A stretch of 64,000 nt of DNA from Chloroflexota bacterium (GCA_011523545.1 WTGN01000081.1:31107-95106); one strand, 5' to 3'; shown: positions 16,695 through 25,525, counted from the stretch's first letter. The notes: generated by a model from the sequence alone, not told the origin. Translations and numbers: made by a program.

Positions 16695-17234
16695 ATGAAA
16701 CACATCGTAATCTTCATCGTAGCCTGCCTACCCGCGCTGTTGCCGGCGAGCGCGGCGAAGGCGTCCCAATTCACCGGCAACACCTGTAATGAAGAAGGCG
16801 CGAATTGCCAATCCCATGAAGACTGGGTTTACGGTTGGTGCGAAGCGGCGGTCGCGGCTGGCGTCTTCATCGGCACCGCGGATCAGTGCGTCCAGCCTGG
16901 CGGCGGTGGCGGCCAGCTAGTGGAAAATACGCAAAATCAGAACCCGACCAGCAGCGATTCCGATTCGGGGCAAAGCAGCAACCGCCGGAAAAGCGAGCAG
17001 CGGCAAGAGCGCGCAACTGAGCAAGCCAATGACAACGCCAATGACAACAATGAACAGGCAAAACTGGAATACGACCAGACTTGCACCGGCGCCGACTGCG
17101 ATTCAGAGCAGGACACGGTCTCGGGTAACAGCGATAACGCCAGCAGTATAACGTGCCTCTATTGGCGGGTGAGGAGAAGCGACCCGACTAACTTTGTTTG
17201 CGCCGCCAGGCCAGGATTTACATCGAAATACTAG
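16695..17234 (+). CDS. Secreted Cys-motif protein with a Q/N/S-rich low-complexity region
   Basis: A 179-residue exported protein with a signal peptide (MKHIVIFIVACLPALLPASA). Residues ~37-48 (NCQSHEDWVYGW) match the cysteine module duplicated in the divergent neighbour: C-x-S-x-x-[ED]-W-x-x-G-[YW]. A hydrophilic Q/N/S/E-rich stretch follows (~75-130), then CTGADCDSEQD and a C-terminal CLYWRVRR segment. The two genes are divergent with ~260 bases between them, so they probably share a promoter region. Possible structural or binding partner of the HEXXH protein; function unknown. Confidence 0.6.
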   Translation: MKHIVIFIVACLPALLPASAAKASQFTGNTCNEEGANCQSHEDWVYGWCEAAVAAGVFIGTADQCVQPGGGGGQLVENTQNQNPTSSDSDSGQSSNRRKSEQRQERATEQANDNANDNNEQAKLEYDQTCTGADCDSEQDTVSGNSDNASSITCLYWRVRRSDPTNFVCAARPGFTSKY

Positions 17235-17367
17235 GGACAGGCTTGGAATGTCCTGATATCGCGCTGATCGAAAGTCGCGAAGCCATTTGCCGAATAGGCG
17301 TTCCGCAATGGTCGTGGCACGGCCGTCGACCATGGCCGGACGACACGGCGGCGCCAGTGATTTGCAG

Positions 17368-17393
17368 CGGGCGACCTGACAAGTCGCCTCTAC
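17368..17393. repeat. REP-like palindrome
   Basis: CGGGCGACCTGACAAGTCGC, in the gap ~80 bases before the large propeller gene. Confidence 0.7.
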
Positions 17394-17472
17394 CGCTGCT
17401 CTTCAGTGGTGAATCGAAATGCGCCGCGCTACAATATCCCATCACTCTCGACCAAGCTCAAAGGAACACCCC

Positions 17473-20400
17473 ATGACCGATTCCAAGTTCGCTGGACTAG
17501 CCGAATTCCGCTGCATCGGGCCCTTCCGCGGCGGGCGCGTGGTCGCTGTCGCCGGCGACCCGCGCGATATGAACACCTTCTACTTCGGCGGCGTCTGCGG
17601 CGGCGTCTGGAAGACTACTGACGCCGGGCAATACTGGGAGAACATCAGCGACGGCTATTTCACGTCGTCTTCGATTGGCGCGCTGGAAGTGGCGCCGGCC
17701 GACCCCAACGTCATCTACGCCGGCACGGGCGAAACCACCATCCGCATTGATGTCTCCATCGGTGATGGCATCTACAAATCGACCGATGCCGGGCGCAGCT
17801 GGAAGCACCTCGGCCTGAAGGACACGCGCCAGATCGCCAAGATCCGCAGTCATCCGCAGAATGCCGATCTGGTTTATGCGGCTGTCTTTGGTCACGCCTT
17901 CGGGCCGAACCCGGAGCGCGGCGTTTACCGCTCGAAGGATGGCGGCGAGAGTTGGGAAAACGTCCTGCACGTCAGCGACAAGTCGGGCGCCATCGACCTG
18001 ACAATCGACAAGAACAACCCGCGCGTCATCTACGCCGCGTTCTGGGAAGCCTATCGAAACTTCTGGAATATCTCATCCGGCGGCGAGGGCAGCGGTATCT
18101 GGCGCTCGCTGGATGGCGGCGACAGCTGGGAGAACATCAGCGCGAACAAGGGCCTGCCCAAGGGTTTGTTGGGCAAGATCGGACTGGCGGCGTCGCCCGC
18201 GCAGCCGGGGCGCGTCTGGGCGATCATTGAGAATCAGCCTGATGGCGGCATCTACCGCAGCGATGATTATGGCGACACCTGGGTGGTCGGCAGCAAGGAC
18301 AACCGCTTCATCTCGCGCGCCTGGTATTATATGCACCTGACTGCCGACCCGCTGGACGCCAACACGGTTTACATTAACAACCTCAACTTCTGGAAATCGA
18401 CCGACGGCGGCCACAACTTCACGGAAATCACGACGCCGCATGGCGACGATCACGACCTGTGGATCAACCCGAGCCAGAACAAGGTCATGATCCACGGCAA
18501 CGACGGCGGCGCCTGCGTCTCGCTGAATGGCGGGCTTTCCTGGTCGAGCATTTACAACCAGCCGACAGCGCAGATTTACCACCTCGATGTCGACAGCAAC
18601 GAACCCTATTACGTCTATGGGACGCAGCAGGACAATTCCAGCTTGCGCGTGCCCAGCCGCAGCCGCTACTCGTCGATCATGTGGGAGGACTGCGATATCA
18701 CCGGCTCGGGCGAAAGCGGCTATATCGCGGTCGATCCGGCGGATTCGAACATCGTCTATGTCGGCGCGATCGGCAGCTCGGCCGGCGGCGGCAATTGCCT
18801 GCAGCGTTACGACCATCGCAGTCAGCAGATCCGGCTGATATCGACCTGGCCGCGCAGCTCGACCGGCTTGGGCGCCGGGGCGGACAAGTACCGCTTCGCC
18901 TGGACCTACCCCATCGTCTTCTCGCCGCATGACAGCAGAACACTCTATATCGGCGGCAACCAGATTCTGAAGACGACCGACGAGGGGCAGAGCTGGGCGG
19001 AGATCAGCCCCGATTTGACCAGGGCGGATCCGGAAACGCTCAAACCTTCGGGCGGGCCGATCAATCGGGACGCGGTCGGCGCTGAACATTATGCGACCGT
19101 GTATACTCTGGCGGAATCGCCCCATGAGCCGGGCGTCATCTGGGCCGGCTCGGATGATGGCTTGCTGCATATCACGAAGGACGGCGGCCAGAACTGGGCG
19201 AATATCACGCCGACCACTGACCAACGCCTCCCCCAGCCCCTCCCCGAAGCATCAGATGCCCACCATAGAGATGGTGGGAGGGGAGCACAAATCCAGCCTC
19301 CCCCTGTTACCACGGAGGGACCGACGGGGGTAGACACGCGGATGATGTTCACAATGATCGAGCCGTCGGCGCATGATGCCGCGACTGCTTACGTGACCGC
19401 CACCCGCTACAAGAACGACGATTACGCGCCCTATGTCTTCAAGACGACCGATTATGGCGCGAGCTGGTCCTTGATTGTCCAGGGCATCGCTGACGATCAT
19501 TTCTGCCGCGTTCTGCGGGAAGATCCGTCTAGCGCGGGCCTGCTCTATCTCGGTACGGAGTTCGGCTTGTACATCTCTTTTGACGCCGGCGCGTCCTGGC
19601 AGCGCTTTCAGCTGAACTTGCCGATTTCGCCCATCTACGACTTGAAGATTAAGGGCGACGATCTGGTTGTGGCGACGCATGGGCGCTCGTTCTGGTTACT
19701 GGATGATGTGTCGGTTTTGCATCAGTTGGTCTCCAGTGAATCGGGCGACCCAATGGCTCGCCCCTACGGAGATCTCGAGGGGGAGGCGGCGCATCTGCTG
19801 AAGCCGGCGACGACGGAGCGCTGGCTGCCGAAGATGTTCGAGGGCTTGTTCGAAAGCGGCGACGGCAAGCAATACATGAGCACGCTGGGCGCGGTCGCCG
19901 CTTATGTCAAAGAGGAGACGCCCGAGCATGGCGTCAAGTACACCTATCTCGACAGCGGGGTTAATCCGCCCAGCGGCGCGGTCATCACTTATTATCTGCG
20001 CGAGAAGCCGGCAGCGACCATCACGCTGCGCATCGACGATGGCGCCGGCAATGAGGTGAAGACATTCAAGAGCCTGCACGCCGACGAGGAAGAAAAGGCG
20101 GCTGGTACTCGAACAGAGGAGACGCCAAAAGAACTGCGCATCCCGGCCAACGCCGGCTGGAATCGCTTCGTCTGGGATCTGCGCTATCCGGATGCGGCTA
20201 AAGTCGCCCCGCATGATGACCATCAGCAGGGTTTCATCAAGGGGCCGCACGCCGTGCCCGGCCGCTACCGCGTCACGCTGACGGTCGGCGACGAAGTTTT
20301 GAGTCAGGATTTCGAGATTGTGAAGGAAGCCGGCGTCACTGCGAGCCAGGCCGACCTGCAAGCGCAGTTTGACCTGCTGCTGAAGATACGCGACAAGGTC

Positions 20401-20817
20401 TCGGCGACGCACAAAGCCATCAATCAGATGCGCGACCTGCGGACGCAACTCAAGGGCTGGCGCGAGCGGCTGGCTGGCTTGGAATCGGCGGCGGGCATCA
20501 TCGAGGCGGCCAAAGCGCTGGAAGAGCAAGTGCTGGAAGTCGAAAAAGAGCTGATGATCCCGGAGACGCGCGCCGGCTGGCCGGACGCCATGAACCATGG
20601 CGACCGCCTGGCGATGCAGCTCAGCAACCTGAGCTTCAACGTCAACATGGGTGACTACAAGCCGACCGATTACGAGTACGGCGCCTTTGAGGAAATCGCG
20701 GCCGATATCGACGGCGTGGCCGGCAAATTCAGCGAGCTCGTCGACGGGAATATGGCCGAGTTCAACACCATGTTGAGCAATGCCGGCTTCGGTAAAGTGG
20801 TGCTGAAGGTGGAATAG
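17473..20817 (+). CDS. Large BNR-repeat beta-propeller protein (VPS10/sortilin-like, 'glycosyl hydrolase' family)
   Basis: A 1,114-residue protein of the broad BNR/VPS10 type. The N-terminus FRCIGPFRGGRVVAVAGDP opens the fold; repeated turns include KTTDAGQYWEN, KSTDAGRSWKH, SKDGGESWEN, SLDGGDSWEN, STDGGHNF, TKDGGQNWAN and SFDAGASWQRF. After the propellers comes a beta-rich domain (~820-960), then a helical tail (LLLKIRDKVSATHKAINQM). No signal peptide. ATG 17473 follows AAAGGA. Two segments look repeat-derived in frame: residues ~580-623 and ~756-766. Catalysis is unproven despite the usual database name. Confidence 0.85.
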   Translation: MTDSKFAGLAEFRCIGPFRGGRVVAVAGDPRDMNTFYFGGVCGGVWKTTDAGQYWENISDGYFTSSSIGALEVAPADPNVIYAGTGETTIRIDVSIGDGIYKSTDAGRSWKHLGLKDTRQIAKIRSHPQNADLVYAAVFGHAFGPNPERGVYRSKDGGESWENVLHVSDKSGAIDLTIDKNNPRVIYAAFWEAYRNFWNISSGGEGSGIWRSLDGGDSWENISANKGLPKGLLGKIGLAASPAQPGRVWAIIENQPDGGIYRSDDYGDTWVVGSKDNRFISRAWYYMHLTADPLDANTVYINNLNFWKSTDGGHNFTEITTPHGDDHDLWINPSQNKVMIHGNDGGACVSLNGGLSWSSIYNQPTAQIYHLDVDSNEPYYVYGTQQDNSSLRVPSRSRYSSIMWEDCDITGSGESGYIAVDPADSNIVYVGAIGSSAGGGNCLQRYDHRSQQIRLISTWPRSSTGLGAGADKYRFAWTYPIVFSPHDSRTLYIGGNQILKTTDEGQSWAEISPDLTRADPETLKPSGGPINRDAVGAEHYATVYTLAESPHEPGVIWAGSDDGLLHITKDGGQNWANITPTTDQRLPQPLPEASDAHHRDGGRGAQIQPPPVTTEGPTGVDTRMMFTMIEPSAHDAATAYVTATRYKNDDYAPYVFKTTDYGASWSLIVQGIADDHFCRVLREDPSSAGLLYLGTEFGLYISFDAGASWQRFQLNLPISPIYDLKIKGDDLVVATHGRSFWLLDDVSVLHQLVSSESGDPMARPYGDLEGEAAHLLKPATTERWLPKMFEGLFESGDGKQYMSTLGAVAAYVKEETPEHGVKYTYLDSGVNPPSGAVITYYLREKPAATITLRIDDGAGNEVKTFKSLHADEEEKAAGTRTEETPKELRIPANAGWNRFVWDLRYPDAAKVAPHDDHQQGFIKGPHAVPGRYRVTLTVGDEVLSQDFEIVKEAGVTASQADLQAQFDLLLKIRDKVSATHKAINQMRDLRTQLKGWRERLAGLESAAGIIEAAKALEEQVLEVEKELMIPETRAGWPDAMNHGDRLAMQLSNLSFNVNMGDYKPTDYEYGAFEEIAADIDGVAGKFSELVDGNMAEFNTMLSNAGFGKVVLKVE
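19211..19345. repeat. C-rich dispersed element inserted in frame in the propeller gene
   Basis: CTCCCCCAGCCCCTCCCCG, GATGCCCACCATAGAGATGG, GGAGGGG and ACCACGGAGGGACC-type segments are inside the open frame, giving a proline-rich insert of ~40 residues (RLPQPLPEASD..., ending PTGVDTR). Elsewhere in this window the same kind of sequence is intergenic. Confidence 0.6.
19742..19767. repeat. REP-like palindrome inside a coding sequence
   Basis: CGGGCGACCCAATGGCTCGC followed by CCCTAC matches the intergenic palindrome family and is translated as SGDPMARPYG within the propeller gene. Confidence 0.75.
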
Positions 20818-21187
20818 CGTTTGGGCGTGGGCGGGCGGCTCACAAGGTCGCGCCTACATGGCTTGTTCGCTACTAAGTCACATTAACGCAAAGGCGGTCA
20901 CGAGCAGGTGCTGAAGGGGCGAGTCACCTGCTCGACCGTACGCACAGCAAAGTCGTAGCAAGACTTGCTGGTGTTCGACGGCGCAAGCGGGCGTTTCAGC
21001 GAAACGCCCCTACAGCGTCATTTGCTGTACAACAGCACATCCCTCTGTGTCCTCAGTGTTTCCTCACTTCCTCTGTGGTGAAGCTTTGGAAATCTGTTGC
21101 AGGTCATGCAGTCGGCAATGTGCCAACCAGTAACGGACAAGCCCTACAGTTGCCGCGGTCAAGAGGACGTACATCGAATGGCGGGGC
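20818..21187. other. Repeat-filled intergenic region
   Basis: 370 bases between convergent genes. It contains REP-like palindromes at 20832-20857, 20914-20940 and 20988-21013 and the composite repeat copy B (20955-21162). No supported gene. Confidence 0.75.
20955..21162. repeat. Composite dispersed repeat, copy B (~210 bp)
   Basis: Second copy of the element at 15237-15455, in the same orientation, here with an intact palindrome (CGGGCGTTTCAGCGAAACGC at 20988). Confidence 0.65.
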
Positions 21188-22348
21188 TTACTCGCGGTAG
21201 AGGGCCTTGGCGTCCGCGAAGAGGCGTTTCAATTCATTTAGCACCGCCCGCCTGTCGCCGCCTTGCATCAGGTAGTCCCGAATTGGCGCGCCGGCGTGAT
21301 CCTGAAAATGCAGATAACCGGGGAAACGCGGGCGCAGGTAAGCGCGATCCAGGGCCGGCAAGGTATTGCGGAAGTAGTTGTTCGAGCGGCGGTTCACTTC
21401 CGCATCCAGCCAGGCGCTTCGATGGCCCGGCTGCCCGCCGCTGTCAAAGAAGATTGTGCCTTGAATCGCCGGGCTGGCGGTGAACATGGCGTAATCTCGC
21501 GCGATCTCAAGCGCCTGGCAGCGGGCGGAAATCGCCAGGCCGGTCCCGCCGAGCGTCGTTTGGCAGCGCCCCTGCCCATCCATATCCACCATGTCGTCAA
21601 ACATAAGCAGATGGCCCGAGTAGCCGCCGCGGGAATAATTCGAATAGCCATAGGCGAATGGGCAGTAGACGAAGTCGTCGCGCCGCGAGAGCGCCTCATA
21701 GACCGCGATTGGATTCCAGTCGAAGATAGCCGGCGGGCAAAGGCTCGCCAGCTCCCGCAATTGCTCCAGCGCCTGCAAGCTCAGCGCATCTGAAACCGCC
21801 CACTCATCGCCGACGAAGGGCGCTTCGCCCTGTGTCGCGCAGAGCATGTAGAAGTTCATGAGCGTATCGATGGGAATCCCCGGCATGATGACGCGCCCCA
21901 TGCGCGCCAAGGCCAGCAGCTCGCGCCAGGTACGCGGCTGTTCCAGCTCATAGCGCGCCAGCAGATCGGGCCGATAAGAAGCGACCGGCGTCGCCGCGTC
22001 AATCGCCAGCGCGCATTGACTGCCGTCGAAGATGTAACTCGCATGGGAATGGCCTACCGAGTTGCGCGCCTGATCGCGCATGAATGCTTCGGGAATCACA
22101 TCTTGCAGCGGCAGCAGGACCTGGCTGAAGGCGGCGTAACCGGCCCAGGGGTGATCGATCACCAGCAGGTCATAGTCTTCCGCCAGGCCCTGAATCGGCG
22201 CGTCGGCGAATTCTTGCAGCGAGCGCTTCTCCCAGCGGATTTCCACCTCCGGGCGCATCTCGCTGAAGCGCTGCGCGGTGGCGACGACCGAGACGAACCC
22301 GCGCGAATGATTCCAGGTGATGCCGCGCAATAGCGTCTTGTTTTCCAT
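21188..22348 (-). CDS. Solute-binding-protein-like protein without signal peptide
   Basis: A 386-residue protein resembling family-1 ABC solute-binding proteins: an N-terminal strand-helix (LLRGITWNHSRGFVSVVATAQRFSEM), YDLLVIDHPWAGYAA, a central PRTWRELLALARMG and a C-terminal SPAIQGTIFFDSGGQPGHRSAW. Unlike normal transport receptors it begins MENKTLLRGITWNHS with no secretion signal, so it should stay in the cytoplasm, perhaps as a ligand sensor or enzyme-associated binder. ATG 22348 follows AAGGAG. No permease is adjacent. It is divergent from the MaoC/IclR genes. Confidence 0.8.
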   Translation of the reverse strand: MENKTLLRGITWNHSRGFVSVVATAQRFSEMRPEVEIRWEKRSLQEFADAPIQGLAEDYDLLVIDHPWAGYAAFSQVLLPLQDVIPEAFMRDQARNSVGHSHASYIFDGSQCALAIDAATPVASYRPDLLARYELEQPRTWRELLALARMGRVIMPGIPIDTLMNFYMLCATQGEAPFVGDEWAVSDALSLQALEQLRELASLCPPAIFDWNPIAVYEALSRRDDFVYCPFAYGYSNYSRGGYSGHLLMFDDMVDMDGQGRCQTTLGGTGLAISARCQALEIARDYAMFTASPAIQGTIFFDSGGQPGHRSAWLDAEVNRRSNNYFRNTLPALDRAYLRPRFPGYLHFQDHAGAPIRDYLMQGGDRRAVLNELKRLFADAKALYRE

Positions 22349-22725
22349 GCGTCGTCTACTCCTTCGCTATCTTTACCACAGTCCTTCGTGAGTCAAAACT
22401 TGCTTCACACAGAATGATGAACGCTTAACAGTGAGCATGTGTAGGGGCGACCAACCTGGTCGCCCACGCTCGTGATTGTGCGCGCTTTAGGGCGAGACAA
22501 GTCTCGCCCCTACAGGTCCTTGTCTGCGCACGCCGGAGGGCGAGTCACCGCCTCGCCCCTACGCAGAGCCAGGTCGATTGCGTGACGCATCTAGTATCCC
22601 CCACACCTCACATTCAATTTTGCTTGCAAAATGCAATTTTATCTGCAAAATATAGTGACGGTGGGCGCGCTTGTCAACTCATGGGCGCGCATTCATCCAG
22701 CCAGGCAGGTTACCGGGGATAATCC
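22349..22725. other. Divergent regulatory and repeat region
   Basis: 377 bases. It holds REP-like palindromes at 22441-22466, 22489-22513 and 22536-22562, then an AT-rich double inverted repeat at 22618-22650 with a -10-like TATAGT at 22651-22656, ~70 bases before the MaoC-fold gene. Confidence 0.75.
22618..22650 (+). promoter_or_regulatory. Double inverted-repeat operator, copy 1
   Basis: Two 14-bp inverted repeats, TTTTGCTTGCAAAA (22618) and TTTTATCTGCAAAA (22637), whose starts are 19 bp apart; TATAGT follows directly. The same arrangement occurs at 26439-26471 and 32498-32530. Probably the binding site of a local repressor; the IclR gene lies 560 bases downstream. Confidence 0.72.
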
Positions 22726-23184
22726 ATGATCAAGACGACGTATTTTGAGGACTACGAGATTGGCTCAAGCCGTGAAACGATCGGCAGGACGATCACGGAG
22801 GCCGATATCGTGCTGCACGCGGGCCAGACGGGTGATTTCTTCCCCCATCACATGGATGCCGAATGGGTGAAGACGCAGGAGTTCAAAGAGCGCATCGCCC
22901 ATGGTACGCTGATTTTGAGCATCGGCATCGGCATGACCGCCAACGAAATCAATCCCGTCGCCTTTTCATACGGATACGACCGCATCCGTTTTATCCGACC
23001 GGTTTATATTGGCGATACCATCACCGTGAAAGCCACCATCAGCGAGAAGCGCGACTATCCCAAACGGCCGGAGCTCGGCTATGTCGTTGAGCAGGTTGAA
23101 GTTTTCAACCAGGGGGGCAAGATCGTGCTCGCCTGCCAGCACCTTTATCTTGTACAGCGCAAGGCGGGCGCGCCCGCGGCATAA
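22726..23184 (+). CDS. MaoC-fold (hot-dog) dehydratase-like protein
   Basis: A 152-residue single hot-dog domain of the MaoC/(R)-hydratase type. Landmarks are YFEDYEIGSSRETIGRTITE at the N-terminus, the active-site-like D-x4-H (DFFPHHMD), RIAHGTLILSIGIGM and the C-terminal RFIRPVYIGDTI. The family hydrates or dehydrates enoyl-CoA or acts as a dehydratase on other thioesters. A second MaoC-like gene (27874) and a CaiB-type CoA-transferase (26715) in the same locus imply a CoA-thioester step. It sits just before the IclR gene, downstream of operator copy 1. Confidence 0.88.
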   Translation: MIKTTYFEDYEIGSSRETIGRTITEADIVLHAGQTGDFFPHHMDAEWVKTQEFKERIAHGTLILSIGIGMTANEINPVAFSYGYDRIRFIRPVYIGDTITVKATISEKRDYPKRPELGYVVEQVEVFNQGGKIVLACQHLYLVQRKAGAPAA

Positions 23185-23208
23185 GGCTCGAATATAGAAA
23201 GCCATGCG

Positions 23209-24033
23209 ATGCCTGAGAGGCGAACAGCGCCCAATTACAGTGTGCCGGCCCTGGAAAAGGGGCTGGCCGTCATTGAGTTGTTGGCGCGGGCGTCGGAGCC
23301 GCTCTCCCTGTCACAAATCTCCGACCAGATGGCAAACAGCACAAGCCAACTCTTTCGCACGATGAATTGCCTTGTCGACAGCGGTTACGTCATCAAGGAC
23401 GAGGTATACGGCAAGTACAGCCTCACGCTCAAGCTCTTTGAGTTGGCGAATCGTCATTCGCCGCTGAAACACCTGCTGCGCGTCGCCATTTTGCCGATGC
23501 AAGAACTGGCGCGGACGATTCGGGAGTCTTGCCATATCAGCATCATTCAGCATCGTCAGCTGCTCGTTGTCGGCCAGGCGGAAAGCCCGGAGAAGGTACA
23601 GATCTCGGTATCAGTCGGCACGTCCTTCCCGCTTGTATCGACTGTGTCCGGACGCTTGCTGCTGGCGGTGATGGACGAGGCGAGCCGCTACGCCACCCTG
23701 CAGGAAGACGCGGATTACCGGCAAATGTCAGCCGGTGAACGCGAGCTGTTCTGGCAGCGCATCGCGGATATCCAAATCAGCGGCATATCCAGCGCCGTTG
23801 ATGAATCCTTCATCGGTTTGCAGGATACGGCCGTGCTCGTTGGCGACCCGGCGGTCGGCGTGACGGCGGCTATCGCCATCACGCAGCTGACGGCCAGCCG
23901 GCAATGCAGAGACCCGCAAGCAGTGACCGACGCCTTGCTAAGCTGCGCCCGCCAGATCAACCAGCGGGCCGGCTTGACCGACTCCATCGGGCAGCCAGTA
24001 TTGCAGGGCTACGCTGTAGCTGAGACTAAGTAA
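23209..24033 (+). CDS. IclR-family transcriptional regulator
   Basis: A 274-residue regulator with an N-terminal winged helix-turn-helix (PALEKGLAVIELLARASEPLS, then SQISDQMANSTSQLFRTMNCL) and a C-terminal effector domain (LRVAILPMQELARTI, VSVGTSFPLVSTVSGRLLLA, DTAVLVGDPAVGVTAAIAI). ATG 23209 is 24 bases after the MaoC stop, so the two are probably co-transcribed. IclR proteins often repress or activate adjacent catabolic operons by binding paired palindromes. The paired inverted repeats upstream of this operon and at two other promoters in the locus are natural candidates. Confidence 0.9.
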   Translation: MPERRTAPNYSVPALEKGLAVIELLARASEPLSLSQISDQMANSTSQLFRTMNCLVDSGYVIKDEVYGKYSLTLKLFELANRHSPLKHLLRVAILPMQELARTIRESCHISIIQHRQLLVVGQAESPEKVQISVSVGTSFPLVSTVSGRLLLAVMDEASRYATLQEDADYRQMSAGERELFWQRIADIQISGISSAVDESFIGLQDTAVLVGDPAVGVTAAIAITQLTASRQCRDPQAVTDALLSCARQINQRAGLTDSIGQPVLQGYAVAETK

Positions 24034-24066
24034 TGACAAATGGAGAACACTCCATGGTGTGGGTTT

Positions 24067-24092
24067 CGGGCGACTCAATGAGTCGCCCCTAC
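24067..24092. repeat. REP-like palindrome
   Basis: CGGGCGACTCAATGAGTCGC then CCCTAC, between the IclR and Gfo/Idh genes. Confidence 0.75.
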
Positions 24093-24123
24093 AGGTCTAC
24101 TTTGTTATAGAGGATGAACGCGC

Positions 24124-25206
24124 ATGCCAGCATTTGAGTTTCGGCAAGCCGCGATCCTGCCCGCCAGGCCGCGGCCAATCGTCAGCATCGGTCTGGGCGG
24201 GATTGTGCATGACGCGCATTACCCCGCTTACCGGCTGGCTGGCTTCGATGTGGTCGGTGGTTTCGATATCAATGGCGAACGCGCCGCCATGATGGCTGAC
24301 AAATTCGACATCCCGCGGCTCTATGGCTCGCTGTCAGAAGCGATCCAGGGGGCGCCGGCGGATGCCGTTTTCGATATTGCCGTGCCCGGGGGCGCGATCG
24401 CCGACATCCTGCGCGAGATACCCGCAGGCCGCGCCGCGCTCATCCAGAAGCCGATGGGTGAAGACCTGGCCGAAGCGCGAGGGATTCTGGACATTTGCCG
24501 CGAACGCGAGTTGCTCGCCGCGATCAACTTTCAGCTGCGTTTCGCCCCGTTCGTCATTGCAGCCCGCGACATGATTGAGCAGGGTTTGCTGGGCGAGCTG
24601 TACGATGTCGAATTTCGCGTTCAGTGCAATACGCCCTGGCATTTGTGGCCCTTCTTATTCCCCTTGCCCCGCTGCGAGATTCTGTATCACAGCATCCACT
24701 ACGTCGATCTGATTCGCTCATTCTGCGGCAATCCACAAAGTGTCTACGCCAGGACGATAAGCCACCCATCGGCGCCCGACCTGCGCGGGGGCGCGCGCTC
24801 CATGATCATCATGGATTACGGAGAGAATCCGCGCGTCAACGTGATGACCAATCACAGCCATGCCTACGGCGGCGAGAAGCATCAATCCTACGTGAAATTC
24901 GAGGGCAGCAATGGCGCGATTCAAATCCGCGCCGGCCTCAACATGAATTATCCCGATGGCGTGCCGGATCGCTTCGAGTACATCCTGCCCGGCGAGGGCG
25001 GCGCCCCTGGCTGGCAGACGCTCGACATCAAGGGATCATGGTTTCCGGAAGCCTTCATCGGCACGATGGCCAGCCTGATGCGCTATGCCGATGGCGAGAC
25101 CGCGTCCCTGCCCACATCGGTTGAGGACGCTATTTTGACGATGGCGACGGTGGAAGCCGCTTACGCATCAAGCCAGCAAGGGGGGACGCCCTTGCCTCAA
25201 GTATAG
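24124..25206 (+). CDS. Gfo/Idh/MocA-family oxidoreductase
   Basis: A 360-residue NAD(P)-dependent oxidoreductase-type protein. The Rossmann start VSIGLGGIVHDAHYPAY is atypical, and the usual EKP signature is replaced by IQKPMGEDLAEARG. A C-terminal domain with CEILYHSIHYVDLIRSF is retained, including a histidine pair typical of the active site. ATG 24124 follows GAGG in TAGAGGATG. It lies downstream of the IclR gene across a REP palindrome. Substrate is unknown; a sugar or sugar-acid step fits the context. Confidence 0.88.
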   Translation: MPAFEFRQAAILPARPRPIVSIGLGGIVHDAHYPAYRLAGFDVVGGFDINGERAAMMADKFDIPRLYGSLSEAIQGAPADAVFDIAVPGGAIADILREIPAGRAALIQKPMGEDLAEARGILDICRERELLAAINFQLRFAPFVIAARDMIEQGLLGELYDVEFRVQCNTPWHLWPFLFPLPRCEILYHSIHYVDLIRSFCGNPQSVYARTISHPSAPDLRGGARSMIIMDYGENPRVNVMTNHSHAYGGEKHQSYVKFEGSNGAIQIRAGLNMNYPDGVPDRFEYILPGEGGAPGWQTLDIKGSWFPEAFIGTMASLMRYADGETASLPTSVEDAILTMATVEAAYASSQQGGTPLPQV

Positions 25207-25270
25207 GCCCGACTGGGAACAACGAGGGCATCGCAATTAGACTGTTCGTCAACAATGAAAGGCAAGCGAA

Positions 25271-25504
25271 ATGACTATCGATTTGAACTTATCCATTGGC
25301 GGCGTTCTGATGATCTTGGTGGCCCTCATGTTCGTCATCGCCTGGGAATCGGAACGAAGGTCGCATAGAACTATACGCGAATTACGCACGGAACACAGCA
25401 ATCAGCTCGGCGAATTGCGCGAAGAGAATCGGCAACTCAATGGCGAGCTTGGCGGACTGGCAAGACAAGTACGTCAGCTTGAAGGGCGTTTGCATAGACT
25501 TTAG
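25271..25504 (+). CDS. Small membrane-anchored coiled-coil protein
   Basis: A 77-residue protein with one transmembrane helix (~residues 9-25, GGVLMILVALMFVIAW) followed by a charged helix with heptad character (IRELRTEHSNQLGELREE, NRQLNGELGGLARQVRQLE). ATG 25271 is preceded by AAAGGC. It follows the Gfo/Idh gene by ~65 bases. No family recognised; the topology resembles small anchoring or FtsL/LapA-like proteins, but that is only a shape comparison. Confidence 0.6.
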   Translation: MTIDLNLSIGGVLMILVALMFVIAWESERRSHRTIRELRTEHSNQLGELREENRQLNGELGGLARQVRQLEGRLHRL

Positions 25505-25525
25505 GCGCCCTACAGATCCGCCCCC

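Noticed and set aside
18073..19224. 383-codon minus-strand open frame
   Set aside because: Antisense to the large propeller gene and without recognisable motifs.
19696..20598. 300-codon minus-strand open frame
   Set aside because: Antisense shadow of the C-terminal part of the propeller gene.
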